41,686 bases of DNA from CAZMGG01 sp964565715 (lineage in GTDB: Bacteria; Planctomycetota; UBA1135; UBA2386). The translations under genes and the position numbers were made by a program. The stretch is taken from assembly GCA_964565715.1 (NCBI GenBank), contig CAZMGG010000041.1, positions 1 to 41,686 of the forward strand, in the 5' to 3' direction. Below, in pieces: positions 1-6,899 of the stretch; the first letter of the stretch is position 1; each line of letters begins with the position of its first letter. The notes beneath the pieces are model-generated. The model saw only the letters and a program-made list of their open reading frames with translations, was not told the origin of the DNA and searched no databases.

Positions 1-1
1 C

Positions 2-364
2 GACTCGCTGCTGGCCAATCTGATCGTGCATGCGCCGGATCGGGCGACGGCCTGCGCGCGCCTGAGCCAGGCGCTGCGCGAGTGCGCCTACCTCGGCATC
101 CCGACCAACGTCGACTTCCTGCGCCGCGTGGTGGACGACGAGGCGTTCCGCAAGGGCGATCTGCGCACCGACATGCTCGACCGGCGGCCGGAACTGGCGA
201 AGGGTCCCGGCGGCGAGCCGGACGACCTGGTGCTGGCGGCGGCGGCGCTCTGCCAGGCGGTGGCGCCGCATCGCGCAGTGGGTGCTGGAACGGCCGGCGC
301 CGGACCCGATCCGGTGGCGGTCTGGCACGAACTGCCGGGGCTCCGGCTGTGGGAGGGACGATGA
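2..364 (+). CDS. Acyl-CoA carboxylase biotin carboxylase subunit, C-terminal end (partial)
   Basis: The open frame enters from the left edge, so only the last 120 residues are present. The segment reads DSLLANLIVHAPDR, then LGIPTNVDFLRRVV and later TDMLDR, which is the typical end of the biotin carboxylase C-terminal domain of acetyl-, propionyl- or methylcrotonyl-CoA carboxylase alpha subunits. This subunit carboxylates biotin with ATP and bicarbonate. The gene stops at TGA 362-364, overlapping the ATG of the carrier gene (ATGA), so the two are translationally coupled. In many bacteria these parts form one fused chain; here the break falls at the natural boundary after the biotin carboxylase domain. 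The substrate of the whole carboxylase cannot be told from this fragment. Confidence 0.88.
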   Translation, partial: DSLLANLIVHAPDRATACARLSQALRECAYLGIPTNVDFLRRVVDDEAFRKGDLRTDMLDRRPELAKGPGGEPDDLVLAAAALCQAVAPHRAVGAGTAGAGPDPVAVWHELPGLRLWEGR

Positions 365-882
365 GCTTCCTGCGCGAGTTCGAACGGGCGGGCGACGCGG
401 TGCCGGTGCGCGTCGAACCGCAGGGCGAGGGCCGCTACCGGGTGCGGGTCGGCAGCCGGACGCTGCTGTTCCGCGCCGATCCGCTCGACGAGGGCGGTGT
501 CCGGCTGGTGCCGCTGCACGACGACGGCGCGCCGGCGGGTGCGGCGACGGTGGCGTTCGGTGCACCGGGGCCCGCCCGCGGCTACCAGGTCCGCCTGCAG
601 GGCCGCACCTGGACCCTGCGCGCGCCCGAACGCCGCGCCGGCGGCAGTGGCGGCGGTGCCGACGGCAGCGTGCGGGCGCCGATGACCGGCACGGTCACCA
701 AGGTGATGTGCAGGGTCGGCGATACGGTGCAGGCCGACCAGACGCTGATCGTGCTCACCGCGATGAAGATGGAGCACAAGCTGACTGCCGGCGTCGCCGG
801 CGTCGTCGAATCGCTCGCCGCCAGCGAGGGCGGCACCGCCGACATGGGCGAGGTGCTGGCGGTGGTGACGCCGTCGCAATGA
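361..882 (+). CDS. Biotin carboxyl carrier protein of acyl-CoA carboxylase
   Basis: A 173-residue protein. Residues 1-95 look like the small beta-rich linker (BT-like) domain found between the carboxylase and carrier parts of fused alpha subunits. A Gly/Ala-rich linker follows, then a biotinyl/lipoyl domain (about 100-173) beginning VRAPMTGTVTKVM. The biotin-accepting lysine is K136 in the canonical AMKMEH motif. The protein carries carboxybiotin from the biotin carboxylase encoded just upstream (ATGA overlap at 361-364) to a carboxyltransferase that lies outside the window. An upstream in-frame extension is possible, but the overlapping ATG and the domain start make 361 the sensible choice. 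Confidence 0.9.
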   Translation: MSFLREFERAGDAVPVRVEPQGEGRYRVRVGSRTLLFRADPLDEGGVRLVPLHDDGAPAGAATVAFGAPGPARGYQVRLQGRTWTLRAPERRAGGSGGGADGSVRAPMTGTVTKVMCRVGDTVQADQTLIVLTAMKMEHKLTAGVAGVVESLAASEGGTADMGEVLAVVTPSQ

Positions 883-886
883 GCCG

Positions 887-1972
887 GTGATCAAGTACCT
901 CGGCAGCAAGCGCGTGCTGCTGCCGCGCATCCTGTCGGTGGTGCGCGCGCTCGGCCCGGGCGTGCGCACGGTGCTGGACCCGTTCTCCGGCACGGCGCGG
1001 GTGGGCCAGTGCCTGAAGCGTGCGGGCTATCGGGTGATCGCCGGCGATCACAACCGCTATGCCGAGGTGCTGGCCCGCTGCTTCGTGCAATGCGACAGGG
1101 GCGACCGGGCGCTGCTGCGGCAGGCGCACGGGCTGCTGTCCGAGCTGAACGCGTTGCCGCCGGCGCCGGGCTGGTTCACCGCCACCTACTGCGAGCGGGC
1201 GCGCTTCCTGCAGCCGCACAATGGCGCGCGGGTCGAGGCGATCCGGGCCAGGATCGCGGCGCTCGGGCCGGAGCCGGAGCTGGAGGCGGTGCTGCTCACG
1301 GCGCTGCTGCTGGCCGCCGACCGGGTGGACTCGACCACCGGCGTGCAGATGGCGTTCCTGAAGCAGTGGGCAAGGCGCAGCTTCCGGCCGCTGGAGCTGG
1401 AGATGCCGGAACTGCTGCCCCGCGGGCGGCGAGGGCGCAGCCTGGCGGTGCGCGGCGACGCGCTGGCGGTGGTGCGCGAGCACGATGCCGACGTGGTGTA
1501 CCTGGACCCGCCCTACAACCAGCACAGCTACCTCGGCAACTATCACGTCTGGGAGACCCTGGTGGCGTGGGACAAGCCGCCGGTGTTCGGCGTGGCCTGC
1601 AAGCGTTCGGAGGTGAAGGATCGCAAGAGCCCGTTCAACAGCCGCGTGCGCTGTGCCGCGGCATTGCGGGAGCTGCTGGCGGCGGTGCGGGCGCCGTTCG
1701 TGGTGTTGTCGTTCAACGACGAGGGTTACGTGACGCGCGGCGAGATCGAGGCGATGCTGGCCCAGCGTGGCGAGGTGGCGGTGCTGGCCTTCGACCACGC
1801 AAGGTACGTGGGGGCGCGGATCGGCATCCACAACCGCCGCGGCGAGAAGGTGGGGACGGTGGGGCGGCTGCGGAACCAGGAGCTGCTGTTCGTGGCGGGG
1901 GAACGGCTGCCGGCGGAGCTGCGGGCGCTCGGGGCGGCGGGGGCGTCGGAGGCGGCGGCGAGGATCGTGTGA
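887..1972 (+). CDS. Site-specific DNA adenine methyltransferase (D12/Dam-like class)
   Basis: A 361-residue predicted N6-adenine DNA methyltransferase. The N-terminus KYLGSKRVLLPRIL matches the motif X region of D12-class enzymes. DPFSGTARVG (residues 31-40) is the S-adenosylmethionine-binding motif I. DPPYN at 207-211 is the catalytic motif IV, typical of amino-methyltransferases. It starts with GTG at 887, four bases after the carrier-protein stop; no in-frame ATG is better placed. No restriction endonuclease gene is nearby, so it is an orphan methylase in this window or a repurposed modification enzyme. The target sequence cannot be read from the protein. Its co-transcription with a carboxylase gene is probably incidental. 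Confidence 0.85.
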   Translation: MIKYLGSKRVLLPRILSVVRALGPGVRTVLDPFSGTARVGQCLKRAGYRVIAGDHNRYAEVLARCFVQCDRGDRALLRQAHGLLSELNALPPAPGWFTATYCERARFLQPHNGARVEAIRARIAALGPEPELEAVLLTALLLAADRVDSTTGVQMAFLKQWARRSFRPLELEMPELLPRGRRGRSLAVRGDALAVVREHDADVVYLDPPYNQHSYLGNYHVWETLVAWDKPPVFGVACKRSEVKDRKSPFNSRVRCAAALRELLAAVRAPFVVLSFNDEGYVTRGEIEAMLAQRGEVAVLAFDHARYVGARIGIHNRRGEKVGTVGRLRNQELLFVAGERLPAELRALGAAGASEAAARIV

Positions 1973-1992
1973 CAGCGGCCTGGGGGCAGAGC

Positions 1993-1998
1993 TACGCT
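1993..1998 (+). promoter_or_regulatory. -10-like element of the recurring GCTAnnnT motif
   Basis: TACGCT preceded by GC, 35 nt upstream of the ATG at 2034 and just after the methyltransferase stop. It matches the T-A-n-n-n-T pattern seen before about ten genes in this window. No convincing -35 was found. Confidence 0.4.
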
Positions 1999-2033
1999 AC
2001 CAGCCTGTTTCGCCGCAATGGAGCGCCACGCGC

Positions 2034-3482
2034 ATGCCGGACCGGAAGGATCACGATCGGGTTGACGGATCCCGTCGACGTGCTTGGCGGGGTGCCTTGC
2101 TGATCGGCGTGTGCGCCCTCCTGATGTGGTGGTTGTTGCTGGACTCGTCGCCGGTTGCGCCGACCACGGGCGCCTCCGGGCTCGTGCCGCATCCGGCACA
2201 TGGGCCCTTGGCGGGATCCAGCGCCGGTTCCTCCAAGTCAGAGCAGGAGGGCAGGCATCTTCGATTGCAGGTGCGCGATCGGCAGCTCGGCCGACCGCTC
2301 GCCGGTGTCGACCTGTCGTTCACGGCGGCGCAGTCGCGTCATGATGTCACCGCCGATGCCCAGGGCACGGTCCCGGCGCCGCCAGCCGGGGCCTACCGGC
2401 TGGAAGGTCGCTGGCAGGGCAGGTTGGTGGTGGATGAGGCGGTCCTGATCCGGGGCGATGGTGTCCTGGAGGTGGCGACCCTCGGGGCGGTGGTGGTCCG
2501 GCGCTCCGACCGATCGACGGACCCCGTGATACGGGGCGTCGTCGTGGGTGAGGCCATTGGGAACGGGCCGGCCTTCGACCCCGCGATCACCGGTCGCGAC
2601 CTGGCGGCCATGGTCGAGCTCTGCGGAAAGGCCGGCGTCCCCTGTGTTCCGTTCGAGGTGCGGGGGGAAGACGGACTGGTGACGGGACTGGCCACCGCGA
2701 TGCGTTGGCGCGTCGTCGTGATCGAGCCGCGTGGCAGCGGCGTCGCCCCAGTACACGAGCTGCAGCAGGCGCAACGGACGCCGGGTCCGGATGGATCGAC
2801 CGTGGTGAAGGTGCCAGGCGATCTGCGGCAGGACCTGCCATGCAGCGCCGCCCTGTCGCCGTCATGGGACGTGCCCGTGGAGGTGGTGGTGACGCCACGA
2901 GTCCCGGTGGTGCTGCGGCTGCTCAGTGGCGCCTACTCCGGCGCGAGGCATCTGTCGGTCGTCGCGAGGCGGTACGTGCCGCCGGAGCAGGCGGGGACGC
3001 ATCATTGGGCGCAGGTCGCGCGGTGGAAGTTCGATCGCATCCCGGCCGAGTGGGACTGGGCCCCGGAGCACGCGGGCCCGACGCGTTTCGAGGTGATCGC
3101 CGGCTTCGGCCAGGTGTGGCGCGTGTCCGACGTGCGTGTCGAGGTCGGGAGGCAGCCGGCAGTCGTCCGCCTGGATTCCGGCGAAGGGGCCGGCCTGGTC
3201 CACATCGAGCCGCCTGCCGAGGGGCTCCCGGCGGTCGTGCGCTGGCGCCTGCGGATCGTGGGGCAGGGGCGGCCGCCGCATCAGATCCGGGTGCTGTCGA
3301 CCTGGGCCGACGCCAGTTGGGAAGCCACGTGGCCGCTCACCCTGCAGGGGTTGCCGTTGTTGCAGGGCGAGAGCAGTTCCCTGGAAGTGCTGCCGGGGCC
3401 GGACGAAGCGGGATGGGTCGCGGACCTGAGACAGGGTTCAGGCAGGGTGGCCCTCAGGCGGAAGTCGGTGGCGGACAAGTGA
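2034..3482 (+). CDS. Membrane-anchored protein with carboxypeptidase-regulatory-like domain, function unknown
   Basis: A 482-residue protein. A short charged N-terminus (about 20 residues) precedes one hydrophobic segment, ALLIGVCALLMWWLLL, giving a type II anchor with the rest outside the cytoplasm. A Pro/Gly/Ser linker follows. Around residues 80-150 comes a beta-sandwich-like stretch (LQVRDRQLGRPLAGVDLSF, then AYRLEGRWQGRLVV) with the spacing of carboxypeptidase-regulatory-like (Ig-like) domains. The rest is beta-rich and unrecognised, with no catalytic motif. ATG 2034 is chosen because upstream codons in this frame lie over the methyltransferase gene and a promoter-like motif ends at 1998. 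The anchor layout resembles that of the protein at 6890-7804. Confidence 0.7.
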   Translation: MPDRKDHDRVDGSRRRAWRGALLIGVCALLMWWLLLDSSPVAPTTGASGLVPHPAHGPLAGSSAGSSKSEQEGRHLRLQVRDRQLGRPLAGVDLSFTAAQSRHDVTADAQGTVPAPPAGAYRLEGRWQGRLVVDEAVLIRGDGVLEVATLGAVVVRRSDRSTDPVIRGVVVGEAIGNGPAFDPAITGRDLAAMVELCGKAGVPCVPFEVRGEDGLVTGLATAMRWRVVVIEPRGSGVAPVHELQQAQRTPGPDGSTVVKVPGDLRQDLPCSAALSPSWDVPVEVVVTPRVPVVLRLLSGAYSGARHLSVVARRYVPPEQAGTHHWAQVARWKFDRIPAEWDWAPEHAGPTRFEVIAGFGQVWRVSDVRVEVGRQPAVVRLDSGEGAGLVHIEPPAEGLPAVVRWRLRIVGQGRPPHQIRVLSTWADASWEATWPLTLQGLPLLQGESSSLEVLPGPDEAGWVADLRQGSGRVALRRKSVADK

Positions 3483-3560
3483 ACGGCGGGCGGCGGGTCA
3501 AGGGCTGATGCGGCTGGGGCACCCCGGCTACCGGCCCTGCCCGGCAGCGATGGCCCCGCC

Positions 3561-3566
3561 TACCAT
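3561..3566 (+). promoter_or_regulatory. -10-like element immediately before a GTG start (possible leaderless mRNA)
   Basis: GCC-TACCAT-GGCC ends 6 nt before the GTG at 3573. A transcript starting about 7 nt after this hexamer would begin at or beside the start codon. No Shine-Dalgarno sequence is visible between them. Confidence 0.4.
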
Positions 3567-3572
3567 GGCCCC

Positions 3573-6215
3573 GTGCCCACCGCCTCTACCCGCATCGTCG
3601 CCGCCGTGGCCTTGGCCGTCGCTGTCACGGCTGCCATCCTGCCGGCGCAGCAGTCGCTGGCGATCCTCGACGCGCCCGTGGTGACGCTGCCGGACGACTC
3701 GGCGCCGTTCCAGGAATTGCTCGATTGGGACGGGGACGGCGACCTGGACGCCGTGGGGGTCCGGGCGCGGTCCGACGGCACCGATTTCATGGTGCAGGTC
3801 TGGCGCAACGATGCGGGAGCGTTCACCGAGGTGTACCGACAGACCTTCCCGGCCGCATCCGCAACGGTGGCGCCGCTGGCGGTCGACGATGTCGATGGCG
3901 ATGGGCGCGCCGACTTCCTGGTCGGCACCGGGCCGGTGCTGCACACCTTCCGCTCCCTGGGCAACGGCCAGTTCGCGCGCACCCAGCAGGTCTTCACCGG
4001 CGTGATCACCGCCCTGCGGGTCGCTGATATCGACCGCGACGGGCTGCGCGATCGCGTGCTGCTGCGGCGGGCTACCACCACCAGCAACATCTCATCCCTG
4101 GAGGTCGTCTGGGGCGGCGGCGGCAGCGTCGTGCAGGCACAGTTGCTCAACGTCGATGGGCTGCTCGCCATGGAATACGACGGCGATCCCCAGCTCGAGG
4201 TGGCGGTGACCCAATGGGCCGGCACGGCATTCTGGTACGACGCCGACCGCAACGGACTCACCTACCTGCACGCCATCAGCCGAACGATCACCGGTCAGTT
4301 TCCGGTGAACTGGCTGCAGGGCGACGTCGATGGGGACGGCGACATCGATCTGCTCAGCTTTGGATACTTCGCCGGCGGGCGCTGTGAGATCTGGCGACGG
4401 ACGGGACCCGCGACCTACGTGCACGAGCCGCCCTTCTGGTGCGATGCGTTGCAGCAGCTCGTCGATCTGGACGGCGATGGCGACCTCGACGGGCTCGGCA
4501 GCACCGGCTACAAGAACCGCGACTTCTACTACGGCAATCCCTACCAGCAGATGCTGAACGTCAGTTCGTCGTTCTGCATCGGCTGGAACGACGGCAGCGG
4601 CCGTTTCACGACGGGGAGCTGGCCGGGCCATGGCAACTGGAGCTTCGCCGGCGCGGTCGATCTGGACGGCGACGGCGATCTGGATCTGGTGGCGGGGGGC
4701 GCCGTGCACTACGGGCGCGGGTCCTGGCTGGCCGTGCCGATGACCAGCACCGGGCTGCCCTACCTGCCGCATTGGCGGCTCCTGGACCTCGACCGGGACG
4801 GCGATCTGGACATCGCGGCGTCGCTGTATGTCGCCCTGTGGAACGATGGCGCCGGCGTCTTCACGGTGGCGCCGCGGCCCGGGGTCGAGCGCCCGCCGAA
4901 CCAGGGTTTCACCGGCGAGTGGATCGAGGGGGACTTCGACGGCGATGGCGCACCGGACCTGATCACGGGCCAGGGGCCGGTCCAGTCCGGCAGTCCGGTG
5001 TTCGCCCAGATGATGCTGCTGCAGAACAACGGCGGCGGCCGCTGGCGGCACGCGGGCGGCGCGGCGCCGCTGGCGGTGCGGATGGGCGACGCGCTCACCC
5101 CCGATCAGGACCGGAGCGCGGACTGGGACGGGGATGGCGACCTGGATCTGGCGATCCGCAGCGGCTACTGGAGCCTCGGCCGCACCGACCTGTGGCGGAA
5201 CGACGGCGGCGGGCGCTTCACGCCGCTGGGCGGCTTCGCGCAGGAGACGCTGCTCGACTTCGCCGACGTGGATGGGGACGGGCGCCTCGACTGCGTGGCG
5301 ACCGCGACGACGGGCGCGCAGGCCTTGCTCGTGCGGCTCGGCACCGGCAATGCGGCGCAGCCGTTCGGCGTGGCGATGGTGGTGGGCCCGACGGCGATGT
5401 ATGGGGCGCTGGTGGGCGATCTGGACGACGACGGGCGGCCGGATGTGGTGGTGATCGATGCGAGCGGGGTGGTGAGCGTGTTGACCAACGTGACCACGAC
5501 GCCGGGGGTGCCGCTGTTCGCGACGGCGCTGATCGACGGTCCCGCGCTGGATCCGGGTGCGCGGCTTGCCATCGCCGACCTCGATGGCGATGGGCGATCG
5601 GACCTGATCGGTGGTCCCCTGCGGGCCAACAACTACCTGACCGCGGTGTGGCGGCGCATCGGCGGCAACGGGCCGCTTGGCGCTACGGACTTCGCGCCGC
5701 GGGTGCTGGCCGCGCAGGCGGGCCGGATCGGCGACGTGGACGGGGACGGCGACCTGGATCTGGTCGGGAGCTGGTTCGTGCGCAATCGGCGCGTGGACGG
5801 GCCGCTGGCGCCGGCGCAGCAGCAGTATGGGAATGGGGTCGCCGGCGAGGGTCTGGCGGTGCCGGTGCTCGGTCTTGGCGGGCCGCTGCGGGTCGGGCGC
5901 ATGGGGCAGATCGTGCTGAACGGCATCGCCGGGCCGGGTGTCGCGGCGTTCGCGTTGGCGGGGGCGGCCGCCACGGTGCCTGGCGTGCCGTTGCCGGGCC
6001 ATGTGGCCCTGGTCGACCCGAACGGCGCCATGGTGACACCGGTGGTGGTGATTGGCAGCAGCGGTGAGCGTGGTGCGGCCCAGGCGGTGCTGGGGCTCGT
6101 GCCGCCCGCGGCCGTGGCGGGCCTCGACTTCTTCCTGCAGGGCTTCGCCCTCGACCCGCGGGCCCCGTCGGGGGTGTCCGCCAGCCAGGGATTGCGGGTG
6201 CGGGTGGGTGGATAG
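3573..6215 (+). CDS. Secreted FG-GAP/VCBS repeat protein (A)
   Basis: An 880-residue exported protein. A signal peptide (AVALAVAVTAAILPAQQ) ends near residue 26. About 13 calcium-binding-type loops of the pattern D-x-D-x-D-G-x-x-D (for example DWDGDGDLD, DVDGDGRAD) follow, each within a blade of roughly 55-65 residues ending in a W/L-R-N-D-G-type turn, as in FG-GAP/VCBS beta-propellers. These are generally extracellular binding or adhesive proteins; the ligand is unknown. The last 110 or so residues form a non-repeat module with the pattern PGxVALxDPxG, VPxAxVAGLxxxLQGFAL, SASQGLRV, which recurs in related form in the other large secreted proteins here. The start is GTG, chosen because it opens directly into the signal peptide. 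The final 119 bp are duplicated at 7840-7958. Confidence 0.85.
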   Translation: MPTASTRIVAAVALAVAVTAAILPAQQSLAILDAPVVTLPDDSAPFQELLDWDGDGDLDAVGVRARSDGTDFMVQVWRNDAGAFTEVYRQTFPAASATVAPLAVDDVDGDGRADFLVGTGPVLHTFRSLGNGQFARTQQVFTGVITALRVADIDRDGLRDRVLLRRATTTSNISSLEVVWGGGGSVVQAQLLNVDGLLAMEYDGDPQLEVAVTQWAGTAFWYDADRNGLTYLHAISRTITGQFPVNWLQGDVDGDGDIDLLSFGYFAGGRCEIWRRTGPATYVHEPPFWCDALQQLVDLDGDGDLDGLGSTGYKNRDFYYGNPYQQMLNVSSSFCIGWNDGSGRFTTGSWPGHGNWSFAGAVDLDGDGDLDLVAGGAVHYGRGSWLAVPMTSTGLPYLPHWRLLDLDRDGDLDIAASLYVALWNDGAGVFTVAPRPGVERPPNQGFTGEWIEGDFDGDGAPDLITGQGPVQSGSPVFAQMMLLQNNGGGRWRHAGGAAPLAVRMGDALTPDQDRSADWDGDGDLDLAIRSGYWSLGRTDLWRNDGGGRFTPLGGFAQETLLDFADVDGDGRLDCVATATTGAQALLVRLGTGNAAQPFGVAMVVGPTAMYGALVGDLDDDGRPDVVVIDASGVVSVLTNVTTTPGVPLFATALIDGPALDPGARLAIADLDGDGRSDLIGGPLRANNYLTAVWRRIGGNGPLGATDFAPRVLAAQAGRIGDVDGDGDLDLVGSWFVRNRRVDGPLAPAQQQYGNGVAGEGLAVPVLGLGGPLRVGRMGQIVLNGIAGPGVAAFALAGAAATVPGVPLPGHVALVDPNGAMVTPVVVIGSSGERGAAQAVLGLVPPAAVAGLDFFLQGFALDPRAPSGVSASQGLRVRVGG

Positions 6216-6221
6216 GGCCTC
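6103..6221 (+). repeat. 119-bp direct repeat, left copy (3' end of FG-GAP gene A)
   Basis: Identical to 7840-7958 except at one base (T at 6192, C at 7929). It covers the last 113 bases of the FG-GAP gene, including its TAG, and six bases beyond. The two copies are offset by exactly 1737 bp and bracket a two-gene segment. Confidence 0.97.
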
Positions 6222-6239
6222 AGGAGACCCGCCCCTGCA

Positions 6240-6335
6240 TGTGCAACCTAGAACATGGGCGGCACTTCCGTCCGGGGGCTGGGGTAACAGATGGATCGAG
6301 TCGAGCAGGTCAGGTTGCACAACATGAGTGCCGCC
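6240..6335. repeat. Two pairs of interleaved inverted repeats around a shared AACATG core
   Basis: TGTGCAACCT (6240-6249) is the reverse complement of AGGTTGCACA (6312-6321). GGCGGCACT (6258-6266) is the reverse complement of AGTGCCGCC (6327-6335). The order is A, B, A', B' rather than nested, so the two stems are mutually exclusive as simple hairpins, or would form a pseudoknot. AACATG lies in the same orientation between A and B and between A' and B'. Within each unit the two arms are also imperfect dyads of each other (GTGCnnCC against GGnnGCAC, 6 of 8). Confidence 0.8.
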
Positions 6336-6379
6336 GTGCGACGGCTCTCGCTCGCCCCACGAAATCGTCGATAACTTGC

Positions 6380-6411
6380 TTGACATCAGGGTGGGGGGGG
6401 GGCGGTATTGG
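6380..6411 (+). promoter_or_regulatory. Promoter-like TTGACA ... TATTGG with a G10 tract in the spacer
   Basis: A perfect -35 hexamer TTGACA (6380-6385) is followed by 20 nt that include ten consecutive G (6393-6402), then TATTGG (6406-6411), a weak -10 (3 of 6). The spacer is 2-3 nt longer than the usual 17-18, so loss of a few G would restore good spacing. A start near 6418 would leave the Shine-Dalgarno at 6420 and the GTG at 6432 intact. Confidence 0.45.
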
Positions 6412-6419
6412 TGATGGCT

Positions 6420-6424
6420 GGAGG
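6420..6424 (+). promoter_or_regulatory. Shine-Dalgarno sequence deciding a GTG start
   Basis: GGAGG lies 7 nt before the GTG at 6432. An in-frame ATG at 6414 lies upstream of this site and has no ribosome-binding sequence, so the GTG is preferred. Confidence 0.7.
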
Positions 6425-6431
6425 TGTACAA

Positions 6432-6899
6432 GTGACCAAACTGGCTACTCTGGCCTTCTTGGCGATCGCGCTGCCGCTCACGGGTGGCTTCCCCGTCGTG
6501 GCAACCGGGCCGCAAGATCCTGTCGACCCTATTCCTGTCGAGTGCTCGTGTGCCCTTTCCGGCTATGTGCTGCAGTTGAGCAACTGCGCGCAGGCAGGCG
6601 GGACCTTCCCGACCATCGAGGTCACGTACAGCAGTGACGCTCAAAGTGGCACGTGCCTCGGAAGCCAGGCGCCATGTTCAGTCGACAACGAGTGCAGTGG
6701 GGTCGTGACGGTCAAGGCAACCGCGGCTGCTTTTCAGGGTATTACTGATGGCGTTGCGAAGAAGGTCATATGGACGGAGGTCTTTGACATGTCGGCGTGT
6801 GGCGACAGGCAGTCCGTCCTCTTGAGCGTGTTCGGGAACCCTGTGGGAAACCACCTTTGCACGATTGAGCTGGTGGCTCGCTGCCCGGCATGCAACTGA
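6432..6899 (+). CDS. Small cysteine-rich secreted protein, unknown function
   Basis: A 155-residue protein with a clear signal peptide (KLATLAFLAIALPLTGGFP, cleavage near residue 24). The mature part holds ten cysteines (ECSC, NC, TC, PC, EC, AC, LC, RC and PAC), consistent with five disulfide bonds in an exported domain. I recognise no family. The GTG start is set by the GGAGG seven bases upstream. The stop overlaps the next gene by 10 bp, so the pair is almost certainly co-translated. Codon composition is less GC-rich than in the surrounding genes, and the gene lies inside the repeat-bracketed segment, both suggesting acquisition. It could be a surface or envelope factor or a secreted effector; nothing in the sequence decides. 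Confidence 0.7.
   Translation: MTKLATLAFLAIALPLTGGFPVVATGPQDPVDPIPVECSCALSGYVLQLSNCAQAGGTFPTIEVTYSSDAQSGTCLGSQAPCSVDNECSGVVTVKATAAAFQGITDGVAKKVIWTEVFDMSACGDRQSVLLSVFGNPVGNHLCTIELVARCPACN

Noticed and set aside
1767..2033. Upstream extension of the anchored protein gene at 2034
   Set aside because: The frame is open, but it overlaps the methyltransferase gene, and its text is Trp/Arg/Gly-rich shadow. The ATG at 2034 is followed by a proper anchor segment.
6240..6335. Integron attC site
   Set aside because: The arms are ordered A-B-A'-B' rather than nested, and the ends do not match the RYYYAAC/GTTRRRY core sequences. There is no integron integrase in the window.
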